A stretch of 64,000 nt of DNA from Thereva unica (taxonomy: Eukaryota > Arthropoda > Insecta > Diptera > Therevidae), in NCBI GenBank assembly GCA_949987705.1, contig OX465281.1:139052876-139116875 (forward strand). Direction: 5' to 3'. The notes beneath the pieces were generated by a model. It was not told the DNA's origin. It saw only the letters and a list, made by a program, of their open reading frames with translations, and did not search any database. Below are positions 1-10,207 of this stretch, piece by piece (positions within the stretch are counted from its first letter, which is position 1; each line of letters opens with the position of its first letter). Both the position numbers and the translations under genes were made by a program.

Positions 1-138
1 AGTTATTGTAATCGGTCCGAAAATCGAAATCGAAAATTTCAACGTATTTTCATCTTTCAAGGTCCCAGGAGCATTTTAAGCAAAAAATTGGGAGGAAGTA
101 TGTGTGTGTGTATGTGCGTACGGATGTGGTCATTTTTT

Positions 139-780
139 CCTGCACGATATCGCGCGAACCAAAACTGATATCGACATCGTTGAGGTGTCGTTCGAAGCGT
201 ATTAACCGAAATATGATCTGAAAAGATTTTCATGAAATTCGGTCGAGCCGTTTTTTTGTTTAAGCGGCGTAAGTGATTTTTGTACCTGCACGATATCGCC
301 CGAACCACGAAAGATATTGACTTACTTGAGGTGCCATTCGAAGCGTATTAGCGACAATATAATCTGAAAAGATTTTTATAATATTCGGTCCAGCGGTTTT
401 TTGGTTTAAATGACTTAAGTGATTGTTGCACCTGCACGATATCGCGCGAACTATAAAAGATATCGACTTAGTTGACGTGCCGTTCGAAGAGTATTAACCA
501 AAATATGATCTGAAAAGATTTTGATAAAATTCAGTCGAGCCGTTTTTTTTGTTTAAGCGGCGTAAGTGGTTTTTGTACCTGCACGATATCGCCCGAACCA
601 CGAAAGATATTGACTTACTTGAGGTGCCGTTCGAAGCGTATTAGCGACAATATAATCTGAAAAGATTTTTATAATATTCGGTCCAGCGGTTTTTTGGTGT
701 AAATGACTTAAGTGATTTTTGTACCTGCACGATACCGCGCGAACTAAAAACTATATCGACTTCATTGAGGTTCCGAAAAA
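139..780. repeat. 146-bp tandem satellite with 292-bp higher-order unit
   Basis: Five copies of a roughly 146-bp unit begin at the motif CCTGCACGATATCG (positions 139, 285, 431, 578 and 724). Copies 2 and 4 share variants such as CGCCCGAACCACGAAAG and TTAGCGACAATATAATC. Copies 1 and 3 share different variants (CGCGCGAAC and AACCNAAATATGATC). This gives an alternating dimer, a 292-bp higher-order repeat. Short ORFs across it run through non-coding repeat and are ignored. The last copy decays near 780. Confidence 0.85.
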
Positions 781-990
781 CATTAATACATCAATTTTAT
801 ATACATTTTCGTCATCCTAATCTTGTTAGTGCGCACATTTAGTTTGACATTTTAGCGAAAGTATTGATAAACAATTGTGACAAATTCTCGGTATTTTACA
901 TACATATATTCTACAATTGCCTATTGTTCATTTATTATTAAAATATCCAATCATAATATTCAACATCCATCATACTGGGAAGTTGATCGT
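781..990. other. AT-rich unannotated spacer
   Basis: I see no coding potential, inverted repeat or tandem structure beyond general AT richness. Confidence 0.5.
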
Positions 991-1227
991 GTGGACCGAA
1001 AGGGTCGAACGCACATCCCAACTAGTTTTTTTTTGGTTTCAATTTACACTCTTATTATTAACCATAAATGTAATAAATATTCTAAGATTTAGAGGCTTAT
1101 ATTAACCACTAATTTAATTAATATTCTAGTATTGGTGTTGGATTAATCATATTTTTTTATATTCTCATATATTTCGAACTATATCTATATATACTAGTTG
1201 GGATCCCCGTTACCGAAATTCGGTCAC
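991..1227. mobile_element. Small MITE with ~35-bp imperfect TIRs
   Basis: The left arm 991-1026 and the right arm 1193-1227 are inverted copies. Their inner ends share ATCCCAACTAGT exactly, and their outer parts share GTG(G)ACCGAA followed by a diverged stretch. The enclosed 165 bp is AT-rich with no ORF. The 237-bp length and paired termini fit a non-autonomous DNA transposon. I could not identify a target-site duplication, so the superfamily is unknown. Confidence 0.6.
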
Positions 1228-1324
1228 AAAAACAATAAATATATAAAATTCATGATTTGTTCGAATTTAAATTCAATTTAGATATTTTTATTTAAAAAAA
1301 AAAATTATACGAAATGGCGAATTT
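1228..1324. other. Short AT-rich spacer
   Basis: Contains an A-run near 1296; no gene seen. It abuts the truncated end of the Helitron fragment. Confidence 0.4.
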
Positions 1325-2031
1325 TTAATTACTATGAAATATTTCCATTGTCGCTCCAGAGCATCTAAAATTTCCCAGGATTTTTTTAATCGCATCCATG
1401 ACGTCTTGCTTGGTTATGTAGTGGAAAATAGCAGCAACATCAGTAACTACAGCATCATTAAAACGACGAATATCAACTTGGTTATTAACTTTTATGATCA
1501 TAGAAACTTCTGCTGCAATATTCTCAGGTCTTTGACAATATTCATACATGGACCTGAATGAGTGAACAAAAGGATTAATCCGATCTAACTCCAAACCTAT
1601 TTCACGCATAATATCAATATTACATTCAATATTCGCATTTCTATTTATTCTATGATTAGCAGCAGTATCTACATCATAGAAATACAATTGTGTATAACAT
1701 GGAGGTCGGCCATAGCCAGGAATTAAGGCACCAGTTCGGTGATAGAAAATGTTATGGATTTTAAAATGATATTCCATTTGCAGTGTCATTTGACAAATTA
1801 CACTCAGAGCTAATCATTGCAAAGGCAGCATTATACGAACGAATATTTGCAAAAAAAAATTTAGAACGATTTTTAATACCACTTTCATTCGACGTTAATC
1901 CTTCAAAAAAATTATTGAAAAAGTAATTTTGAGAAAGTGGAGGTAAATTAACTTTGCCTTTATGAAAATGCCTCAGTATTACGTAAAGTTAATTCAGTCA
2001 GAAAATGTTTGGCACGACAAAAATGACAACT
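1325..2031 (-). pseudogene. Helitron Rep N-terminal domain, truncated
   Basis: On the minus strand the 154-residue ORF 1325-1789 matches the Helitron_like_N pattern. It has a PxYxQLYFYD block, a run of Asn/Arg, and a block ending in INPFVHSFRSMYEYC. Reading upstream to about 2031 gives further family landmarks: a CxFCxAKHF start, a GKVNLPPL motif and an NIRSYNAAFAM motif. These lie in two frames separated by a small frameshift near 1950. In an intact Helitron this region precedes the HUH endonuclease that nicks DNA for rolling-circle transposition. Here it ends before the HUH motif, so it is a dead fragment. Confidence 0.75.
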
Positions 2032-2039
2032 CATATTAA

Positions 2040-2501
2040 GGCTGGCCGAACACGTACGGTTTCCGTGTTCGGTTTCCGAATTCGGAATTCCGACTCGGGA
2101 TTCCGTGAACTTAGCGCAGACGTTCGGTTTTTTGTATTAGGAATCGACAAAAATTGACGGATCGACAAAAAATACTGCCACAAAATACAACAAAATATAA
2201 AATGTACTCGGCACAGCACTGGCGCGGTTCCGAATAGAAATTTCCTGACGTGTGCGCCGGTTAAGCAAAAATGTATGTGAGCGCTGCGTTCGGGATGACG
2301 CCATTCGGTTTTTTTCCGTTCGGTTATTCCGAACGCAAGTCCTGGCTTCCGAACCGAATATCAGGAATGGTTTCCGAACGGAATATTTAAGAACGTGCGC
2401 GGTAAGTAGAATTATTTGTATGAAATGCCTGCATTCGGTTGTCCGAGTACGGAAACCGAATTCGGAAACCGAACACAGAAATCGTACGTGTGCGGCCAGC
2501 C
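2040..2501. mobile_element. PIF/Harbinger-like MITE, TSD TAA
   Basis: A 462-bp element bounded by 46-bp inverted repeats starting GGCTGGCCG(A/C)ACACGTACG, with only about four mismatches between arms. It is flanked on both sides by TAA (2037-2039 and 2502-2504). A 3-bp TWA duplication is the signature of PIF/Harbinger elements. The interior has no transposase ORF, so it is non-autonomous. It sits inside the Helitron reading frame, so it arrived after the Helitron. Confidence 0.8.
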
Positions 2502-3233
2502 TAAAAGAACCACACGAAAACGAATCAAAATTAACCGGAATAACATTCAAAGCACATTTAAAAAAATCAGTCAAAATTTCTAAAGGTGCAACACCATCAA
2601 TAAACATTTCATTATGAAATGCATCAACATTCATTTCATTCACACCACTATTCAATTCATTATTTACAACATTCATTTCATTAGCACTACGTAAATTTCT
2701 AACGCGTCCCCGTCGTTGTCTTGGCATTTCGAAGACCTCGATTTTCGTGATCAGCGACCCCAAAAACGTTTAGGGTTCGATTTTCTTAACGGTGTAATTT
2801 TGGAACACCATAACGCGCGTTTTGAATGAACTAACAATACAACTCAATAATACTATACACAAAAAAGAGTATAAAAAAAATGCACGCACAAAGTGACCGA
2901 GTTTTTTTAAGTCAGTTATGCCGCCAAAAATCTACACAAACGCTTGTTTTCTCTGTTTCTCATTCGCTTCACTGAAACGGCATTTGTGTCAATCGTAGGC
3001 TACTCAGCTCTACGTTGATGCTCACAAAAAATTCAAATTTTCCAACGGCTTTTTAAAATTCGAAAAATTAAAATCGCTATAACTTTTTTATTCGTGAATC
3101 GATTTCGTTGAAATTCCTTATTACAAAACTATGCCATAAAAAGAACATTTTCTGAAAATTTAAACGAAATCGGTCCACGAACAAAAAAGCCTTAGCGTGT
3201 ACAAACTTTTTGTTTGCCTATTAATATATAAGA
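2421..3233. repeat. 813-bp tandem duplication, copy 1
   Basis: Positions 2421-3233 recur at 3234-4046 with a constant 813-bp offset, and I found no mismatch in the blocks I compared. The unit runs from inside the right half of the MITE, through the Helitron protein start, to the Helitron 5' terminus. Confidence 0.9.
2505..2763 (-). pseudogene. Helitron protein N-terminal leader (copy 1)
   Basis: The minus-strand ORF begins at 2763. An internal Met at 2727 starts a basic MPRQRRGR segment followed by an Asn/Glu-rich stretch with repeated NEMNV motifs. A short basic start is usual for Helitron proteins. The frame runs into the MITE at 2501, which cuts it from its continuation at 2031. An identical copy lies at 3318-3576 because of the tandem duplication. 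Confidence 0.5.
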
Positions 3234-4046
3234 TGAAATGCCTGCATTCGGTTGTCCGAGTACGGAAACCGAATTCGGAAACCGAACACAGAAATCGTAC
3301 GTGTGCGGCCAGCCTAAAAGAACCACACGAAAACGAATCAAAATTAACCGGAATAACATTCAAAGCACATTTAAAAAAATCAGTCAAAATTTCTAAAGGT
3401 GCAACACCATCAATAAACATTTCATTATGAAATGCATCAACATTCATTTCATTCACACCACTATTCAATTCATTATTTACAACATTCATTTCATTAGCAC
3501 TACGTAAATTTCTAACGCGTCCCCGTCGTTGTCTTGGCATTTCGAAGACCTCGATTTTCGTGATCAGCGACCCCAAAAACGTTTAGGGTTCGATTTTCTT
3601 AACGGTGTAATTTTGGAACACCATAACGCGCGTTTTGAATGAACTAACAATACAACTCAATAATACTATACACAAAAAAGAGTATAAAAAAAATGCACGC
3701 ACAAAGTGACCGAGTTTTTTTAAGTCAGTTATGCCGCCAAAAATCTACACAAACGCTTGTTTTCTCTGTTTCTCATTCGCTTCACTGAAACGGCATTTGT
3801 GTCAATCGTAGGCTACTCAGCTCTACGTTGATGCTCACAAAAAATTCAAATTTTCCAACGGCTTTTTAAAATTCGAAAAATTAAAATCGCTATAACTTTT
3901 TTATTCGTGAATCGATTTCGTTGAAATTCCTTATTACAAAACTATGCCATAAAAAGAACATTTTCTGAAAATTTAAACGAAATCGGTCCACGAACAAAAA
4001 AGCCTTAGCGTGTACAAACTTTTTGTTTGCCTATTAATATATAAGA
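3234..4046. repeat. 813-bp tandem duplication, copy 2
   Basis: Direct copy of 2421-3233. It includes the right end of the TAA-flanked MITE (to 3314) and a second copy of the Helitron protein start on the minus strand (3318-3576). Confidence 0.9.
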
Positions 4047-4556
4047 TAATATTTTTTTTTATTATTATATACATATTTCGCTTCCTGGTGTTAATTTCAT
4101 GAAGACCCACAATTTTTTTTGCTCATTTTTATTCGTTGATTCATTTTAGGACATACTTTTAAATTTATATAGTTACAAGTTGAATTGCAAATTATTCTTT
4201 CTTACCGCAACTCAACACAATTCAATTAACATACAGAAGTACAAAGTTACGATTTTCTATTTAAATTTAAGTACAGTTTGTGGCTTAGAGTCTTGTTTTA
4301 ATACGTATTTACCTTCATATAAAGAATTACGACATATATATACATATTGTATATACATATATATACACATATATATATACATAGATTGGGTACAGTGTTT
4401 TTCGGGTCGCTGTTTCACCACAAGTTTTTTTTAGTTTTTTTTATACAATCCTACTCGATTTATTTCGATTAGTTTTTATACCGATTCGTTCCTCTGCTTT
4501 CCTTGCTCCTTTACGAACTTTAAGAGTTTTTTTTTGATTTTTTTTCTTTCAACAAA
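4047..4556 (+). other. AT-rich leader upstream of Gypsy1 gag
   Basis: A non-coding stretch with a (TA)-rich microsatellite near 4338-4385 and T-runs just before the gag start. It should hold the 5' LTR and primer-binding site of the Gypsy1 element. I found no sequence matching the 3' LTR that begins at 28864, so the 5' LTR appears lost. Confidence 0.5.
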
Positions 4557-5462
4557 ATGTCACTACCCAAGGATAATCTGATGGACCAAGACGTCCCGCA
4601 CTTGGACGGACCAAAGCCCGGAACTTCGGAAGTTAATGCCGCTTCCGTGTCGAAACTCGACATCCCGAAGTTCTGGGTTCACCAGCCCGCCTCCTGGTTT
4701 TACCAGGCCGAAATCATGTTTCAGCTGGCGGGTTGACGGTCTGAGAAATTAAAAGTCTACAACGTTATAGCCGCATTGCCGGAAGAGGCGGTAACGGCAA
4801 TGCGGCTTAGCACCGTAGACCCCTCCACCTCCTCATACGAGGACATCAAACAGCATCTGCTCGAGAAGTACGGCACTTCGGAGAAGCGCCGTCTCGAGCA
4901 GTTGCTGTCAGTGCAAGAGCCTGGAGACCGGAAACCTTCCGAGTTCCTCCAGGCTCTGAAGGCACTAGCGGGCGTGTCGTCGGCGGTCAATGACGATCTG
5001 ATCCGGAACCTGTGGGAGCGGAGGCTTCCACAGGCCAACCAGATCACATTGGCCACCGCTGCCGACCAAACACTAGCCGGGTTGGCTGCCACGGCGGACA
5101 AAGTATGGGAGGTGCTTCCACACGGAGGCGCCTCATACGCGTCCGCCATCCACGCAACGCCGTCTAAAGCGGAGCCCACATTGGTGTCGCTGCAAAGCGC
5201 CATCAATAAACTGACGGCCCGGCTAGACAATCTAGCCAGAAGTCCGCGCAGACCGAGAAGCCAAACACCTGCCAATCGGCAGGGTGGCTCCCGACAACCC
5301 TCGGCCACTCGGCCGCAAGGGGCCAACAAACTGCGGGGAAGCCTCTGCTACTTCCATTACCGTTACGGTAAGGAAGCTCGCAGATGCAAGGCCCCCTGCA
5401 GTTTCAACAGTGGTGGCGCCAAGTCGGCGAAGAAACCACCCACCCACCCTAAAAAAAACTAA
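4557..5462 (+). pseudogene. Gypsy1 gag (CsRn1-like), with in-frame stop
   Basis: The ATG at 4557 opens a frame ending at the TAA 5460-5462, interrupted by an in-frame TGA at 4734-4736. The product resembles capsid/nucleocapsid of Ty3/Gypsy elements: an N-terminal PKFWVHQPASWFYQAE block, a helical region with VIAALPEEA and LLEKYG, and a C-terminal C-x2-H-x9-C-x3-C finger (5345-5399). That CHCC finger, in place of the usual CCHC knuckle, is characteristic of the CsRn1 clade. Codon use is more GC-rich than in the surrounding DNA. The stop codon shows the copy is inactive. Confidence 0.8.
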
Positions 5463-5868
5463 AGTTGGGGATCGATTCGAGCGAGCATATAACCGGCCGC
5501 TCATATCGTTTATTCGTCCGTAACACCAACAATCGGATGGGCTTTCTGATTAATTCGGGCTCGGACGTTTCAATTGTTCCTGCCAAGGCAACACCACATT
5601 GTAACTAAAGGGCAATTACCATTTGTCACCGCTCGGCGACTCCATCCGGAGAAACTGAAGGTGGCAAAGTTAGAGTTCGACCATATGGTCGAATTGGGGA
5701 TTTGTCGACCTTCGTCGTCCCCCGCAGCATCTCCGCTTCATCTAGTTCCTAAACGGGACTCTCATGATTGGAGGCAATGCGACGACTACCGTCGCCTTAA
5801 CGCTGTCACTGTGCCGGATAGATATCCGATCCCGCATATACAGAATTTCTCCGTGAATCTTCACGGCT
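5463..5868 (+). pseudogene. Gypsy1 protease remnant fused to RT N-terminus
   Basis: Near 5535-5585 a protease-like [15 protein letters not shown] segment is visible, with Asn where the catalytic Asp is expected. It is joined almost directly to an RT start in another frame (5574 on), which contains the [14 protein letters not shown] block and the [17 protein letters not shown] block. Most of the protease and the protease-RT linker are deleted. The RT is then cut at 5868 by the Transib-like MITE and continues at 6797. Confidence 0.75.
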
Positions 5869-6791
5869 CACAGTGGGCTGAAACGCCGAAAACGTGGCCA
5901 TAATTCAAAAAATGAAGTTTTTTCCCCGGGGTTTTCAGTCTCGGAAATACTTGCAGTGGTATCCCTAGCATCTGAAAAGACCGTTAATAGGGGTCCGCCA
6001 CAGCTACCTAGTTCAGGAATTCATTCCTTTTGTGAGCTTCGAGCGAGTTGCTTCATCAGTTGTCGCGCCGAAAAAAACACGTCTTATTTACACGCGGATA
6101 AAAACTCGTAGAGTGTAGATATTTTAGTTCTGCAAAATGGATTCTCCTCCTCAAAGTAAGTAGAAAAAATATATGTTAGTCATTTTGAACGTTCTTATTA
6201 CGTGCATTAGCAAAGATGCATACAAAGCGATCGTAATTTTATTAATTTCATTTCCGGCAATGGTACATAAAAAGACATAATTTATGTCGTTAGCAGCCGT
6301 TAGCTTTGGTATTACGACTAAATTGTTTATTGAACATTTCTGCAACGGTATACAAAGAATTGGCTGCATCCGTCTGCATCTGTACAATTTATAAAACTTT
6401 CATAAATTTAATTTTTATTCATAAATTTAATCAGCTCGGCTCCAAAACAAGTCGTAGGAGGCACTATGACCCCTTAAAATGTTCGTAACAGTCCCTACTA
6501 TAATTAAAAAATAACAAAAAAATCCGCCCTTGCCTCTAAGGGGGCTCCATTCATTCATTCATAATCAGCGACCTCAAAAACCCCCATACAAAGAAATTTG
6601 TTTACATATGACAATTATTGGCGGCTTTTGGGGTATTTTTTCGAATTTTGGCAGCCGCCATTTTGTTTTTTGGAAATTCTGATTTCAGATTCATAATCAG
6701 CGACCTCCAAAACCCCCATACACAAATTTTCATTGAAATCAATTAGCTTTTTCTAATTATGGCCGCGTTTTTGGCGTTTCAGCCCACTGTG
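5869..6791. mobile_element. Transib-like MITE, TSD CGGCT
   Basis: A 923-bp element with 37-bp inverted repeats starting CACAGTGGGCTGAAACGCC. It is flanked by CGGCT on both sides (5864-5868 and 6792-6796). A 5-bp GC-rich duplication with a CACNRTG terminus is typical of Transib transposons, the relatives of RAG1. The heptamer CACAGTG equals the V(D)J signal heptamer. No transposase ORF remains. However, a short start ATGGATTCTCCTCCTCAAA followed by GTAAGT (6137-6160) looks like a first exon and splice donor kept from an autonomous parent. It interrupts Gypsy1 RT, whose reading frame rejoins across it. Confidence 0.78.
6545..6765. repeat. Two units of a ~121-bp repeat motif inside the Transib-like MITE
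   Basis: The motif AATCAGCGACCTC(A/C)AAAACCCCCATAC occurs twice (about 6564 and 6698). The second copy has a CGCCATTTTG block upstream and TTTTCATTGAAATC downstream. The same order of blocks forms the 121-bp array at 56621-57150 and the repeats at 63760-64000. Confidence 0.6.
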
Positions 6792-6796
6792 CGGCT

Positions 6797-7094
6797 GCAC
6801 AATTTTTTCGAAGGTTGACTTGGTACGTGCATACCATCACATACCAATCGCCCCAGAAGACGTGCATAAGACTGCACTCATTACGCCATTCGGCCTATAT
6901 GAGTTTACACGTATGCCATTCGGCCTACGGAATGCAGCACAAACCTTTCAAAGGTTCATAAATGAAGTTACGAGAGATCTTGACTTCGTTTATGTATACT
7001 TGGACGATATACTTATCCCCAGTAAAACCGAGGATGAACATATCGTTCACCTCGAAGAGCTCTTTAAACGCCTCGATAGCTTCGGTTTAACCAT
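6797..7094 (+). pseudogene. Gypsy1 RT palm domain
   Basis: RT continues after the MITE with [31 protein letters not shown] and the catalytic YLDD (6997-7008). It ends at FGLTI where the 19.8-kb LTR composite inserts. The reading frame resumes at 26885 on the far side with KLEKCVFGA, the expected next block of an RT thumb. This shows both parts belonged to one element. Confidence 0.88.
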
Positions 7095-7253
7095 TGTAAT
7101 AGCATAATGGCGCGACTATGTATTGGGCGCCACTTATGCGAGGTATTGCCCCCTTAGCCATAAGCGGAAAAGCATGACCAAGGAGTCAATACCATACATA
7201 AGAAAAAGAAAAAAAATTCCGAAACTCCATCCTCCCCAACTGCCGATATTAAT

Positions 7254-7809
7254 AGCCCTAACTATAATGGTCTTAAGATACCTTAAGATTTTTTACGCTC
7301 CTATGAAATGTCATAATACCAACTATAATGGCCTTAAGCAATCTTTCGTTAACTTTTCCAATCTTTCGTCAAGTCTTTAATGTACGGTAACGAGCGTACA
7401 AATCTTAAGCAATTATAAGAAAAGTGTTATTTTCTTTAGTGTTTCTAGTTGCAGAAAATATTTTTTTGCAAAATGAATAATTTGGAGTTATTAAATAATT
7501 TGGCGTTATTAGTGAAATTGGTACAAGTTGTGAAAAAAAACTTAGATCGTGTTGTGTAAGAAAAATAAATAGAGACAATAAAAAAACAGTTTTGAACTAA
7601 TTCAATCAGTTCTTCATTAAAACTATTATTAATTTCCATTTTTTTAATTTATTGGACGCTTTCCCAGACTCGATTTGTTTACCTTTTACAAATGTCAAAA
7701 CGTCTTAAGGCTATTATAGCTGAGCTTAAGATTTGACAGATAATTAACCAGTCTTAAGAGAATTTGACGAAGAATCTTATGATGTCTTAAGATCATTATA
7801 GTTAGGGCT
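7254..7809. mobile_element. MITE with CTTAAG-rich ends, TSD AAT
   Basis: A 556-bp element with termini AGCCCTAACTATAATG(G/A)TCTTAAG in inverted orientation. AAT is duplicated at 7251-7253 and 7810-7812. The empty site is present in the 3' LTR at 25242-25244, which confirms the boundaries. The palindrome CTTAAG recurs near both ends as subterminal repeats. There is no transposase ORF. A 3-bp duplication suggests a PIF/Harbinger-like origin, though AAT is not the usual TWA. Confidence 0.85.
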
Positions 7810-8040
7810 AATGTTAGGGGGATATGCTGCCGGCCACACGGAGTTATCTAGCTCGCCGGGGGGGGTCGTGGGGTGTGTGGCCGGGCCTATGCGTAGCATG
7901 GTTCACCACTTACCTAAATGTCGATGCGAATGTCTTATTCCATCACTTCATGTTTATCGCGGACCTAAAAAAACTTAAGAGATGCCACAACGAGAGAACC
8001 CCGGGAAAGAATTCGCCCAACCATCCTGGAAAGATGCAAT

Positions 8041-8377
8041 AGGCCCCCATCCACGGTCAAACAAATCGTCAAATTCCTGGCCAACATCGAAAAAATTGCA
8101 AGTGTGCGTGTATAAAATACAAGTTTTCGAAGTTGGCCGCTGTTTGAAGAAAATATTCGTCTGGTTTAATATTTCCTTCAAACAGCTTAAATGTGTGTGT
8201 GAGTTTTGCCTGTGTGCCATGTAAAGTTCGCTTTGTTTACAGTAGATTATATGAAATGTCGCTCGGGATGTTTGAAGAAAGTTTTCCTCGTTGATGGCCA
8301 AAAATGTCAAAGCATAAATGTGTGCGCTGTTTGTCGAAAATTGGTTTGACGATTTGTTTGACCGTGGATGGGGGCCT
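8041..8377. mobile_element. MITE with 33-bp TIRs, TSD AAT
   Basis: A 337-bp element whose inverted ends begin AGGCCCCCATCCACGGTCAA, near-perfect for about 33 bp. AAT is duplicated at 8038-8040 and 8378-8380. The 3' LTR copy at about 25471 lacks it and gives a clean empty site. An inner hairpin pairs GCTGTTTGAAG (about 8138) with CTTCAAACAGC (about 8175). It is non-coding. Confidence 0.85.
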
Positions 8378-8589
8378 AATGAAAAATTATTCCCTCATCC
8401 TGGACAAAGACGTATAATCAATCAAAAAAATACCATATTTAATTCAATATAAAATATTAGTAACATCTATCAAACGAAAAAAAAAAGAAAAAAAATCAAA
8501 TAACCGTTAATTCAATGACGATAAAAACAAAACGTCGTTTCGGCCAAAACGGTGTTCTTTAACAATGGTATGTTGGTAAATAACATACA

Positions 8590-8993
8590 TGTGGGAGACT
8601 CTTAATTATTATCATTATTAATATTATTTTGCTTTGCATTAATTTGAATTTTTCAGTGTTTTGTATTTTTTTCATTTCCATTGTTCTCACTGCACCAGAA
8701 GTGTCATGATTAACGGGCACTCTTGAGAATGGGCATACTTGAATATTTGGACCGAAGACTGAGGCAGAGTCGAGATTAATGAGTGGACGTGGAAAGACGA
8801 AAGTAGAATCGGAATTAGTTAGAATCGGAATTAGTTATTGTCGGGATTAGTTATTGTCGGAATTAATTATTGTCGGAATTAGTTTTTATATTTAATCGGG
8901 ATTATTGTACCCATTTTGAAAACATTTATAATTTAATATATTTAACATTGAATTTACAAAATTGCGTTTTAAATTGTTTTCTCGAATCTCACA
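8590..8993 (+). repeat. Gypsy2 5' LTR
   Basis: A 404-bp LTR. It differs from the 419-bp 3' LTR mainly by a 15-base indel near the start and is otherwise almost identical by eye. Short GTCGGAATTAGTTATT-type direct repeats lie at 8812-8885. Confidence 0.9.
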
Positions 8994-9011
8994 TGGGGGC
9001 TCAACCGGGAT
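8994..9011 (+). promoter_or_regulatory. Gypsy2 primer-binding site (tRNA-Pro-like)
   Basis: Immediately after the 5' LTR, TGGGGGCTCAACCGGGAT could pair with a tRNA 3' end. It differs from the classic tRNA-Pro site TGGGGGCTCGTCCGGGAT at two positions, so tRNA-Pro is the likely primer. Confidence 0.7.
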
Positions 9012-9390
9012 GAACAAAAGCCGTGATTTTTTTTGATTTATTTTATACCGTTAACCTGCTATCAAGTCGGAAGTAAAGTGGACTGATTTTGTTTTTTACA
9101 TAGCCTAATAATTAACTCGAGCAGAAAGTGTTGATGTACTTTTCAGTGGCAGTGAATTAGAATTTAATTTAAAAAAAAATTTTTTTGAAAGTCAGTAGAA
9201 TTAGAAAAAGAAATTCCAAGTTGAGAAGATAGTGTAAACCCCGTACAAAACGGTACACCCATATAAAACGTTACCAAGAGCAGTTAATTAATAGCTACGT
9301 TACCACGTGAATTTAAAAATATATTGAAGAACTAGTGTTGGACGAAAAGGGAATATTTTCTGTAATATAAATCGTGATAAATTTACGGAC

Positions 9391-10207
9391 ATGAGTAAAC
9401 GGTCGGGAAGAACAGAGAGATCTGATGATTCTTTTCAATTCGAATCAACGCGTGTTGCAATGTTTAACGAAAGCGCGACGAGATTTAGTATGAACGACAT
9501 AGAAAATTTTATACGGAAATTCTCTGGGGAAGACGGTATTAGTGTTAAACAATGGCTACAAGAATTTGATTCGTACGCCGAAACATTTAAGTGGACAGAA
9601 TTGCAATGTCTCGTCCTCTGTAAGAATTGTTTAATCGGGGCGGCCAAGTTGTTTATTGAGTGCGAAGTAAGGCCAAGGAACTATATCCAGTTAAAAACCG
9701 CACTTTGTCGCGAATTTGAGTCAAAACTAACGGCAGCTGATGTACATAAACTGTTAAGAGAACGAAAAAAGAAATCGTCCGAATCAAATAGAGAATACTT
9801 ATACCGAATGATTGATACTGCTTTACTCGCCGACGTAGATGAAGCATCGGTAGTTAGTTACGTCGTCGATGGCATTACAGATAATGCGAACAATAAAATG
9901 TTGTTGTATGGTGCAAAGACCATCAGTGAACTCAAAGAAAAATTAATAATATATGAAAAAGTGAAACATGAAACAAAAGGACACAAAATCGAATTTAATC
10001 AAACAAAAAATAACTCCCCGAGAGATTGAAGACGGAAGTATTGTTACAACTGTGGTTCAACTGAACATGAATTTCACAATTGCCCACAGAAGGAGAGAGG
10101 TCCTAAGTGTTTTAGGTGCGACCAATATGGCCATAGGAGTAAGCAGTGCAGAACACAACCAGATACAAAAAAACCAACAGAGAGTGCAGTCAATGTGTTG
10201 CAAAGGA
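9391..10207 (+). pseudogene. Gypsy2 gag with in-frame TGA and two CCHC knuckles
   Basis: The ATG at 9391 opens a 212-residue frame resembling capsid: KFSGEDGISVKQWLQEFD near residues 44-61, then LREKKK-type and VVDGI blocks. A TGA at 10027-10029 stops it. The same frame then continues with two CCHC zinc knuckles (CYNCGSTEHEFHNC, then CFRCDQYGHRSKQC, about 10045-10140). These would bind RNA in the particle. Because the stop lies ahead of the nucleocapsid it is probably a nonsense mutation, although programmed readthrough cannot be excluded. The frame ends where the LINE is inserted at about 10208. Confidence 0.8.

Larger units (their letters stand above)
1325..4045 (-). mobile_element. 5' fragment of a Helitron (minus strand)
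   Basis: The fragment covers the 5' terminus, leader and N-terminal third of a Helitron protein. The proposed 5' end is the minus-strand sequence TCTTATATATTAATAGGC beginning at 4045. It starts with TC, follows an A, and resembles known Helitron left termini. Coding pieces follow at 2505-2763 and 1325-2031. The element is interrupted by a MITE (2040-2501) and carries an 813-bp tandem duplication of its 5' end. It stops at 1325 in the middle of the Rep region, so the HUH nuclease core, the helicase and the 3' hairpin are missing. Confidence 0.7.

Noticed and set aside
57..308. Minus-strand 83-residue ORF
   Set aside because: It lies in the satellite and is an accident of repeat composition.
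4757..5329. Minus-strand 190-residue ORF
   Set aside because: Antisense shadow of the GC-rich Gypsy1 gag.
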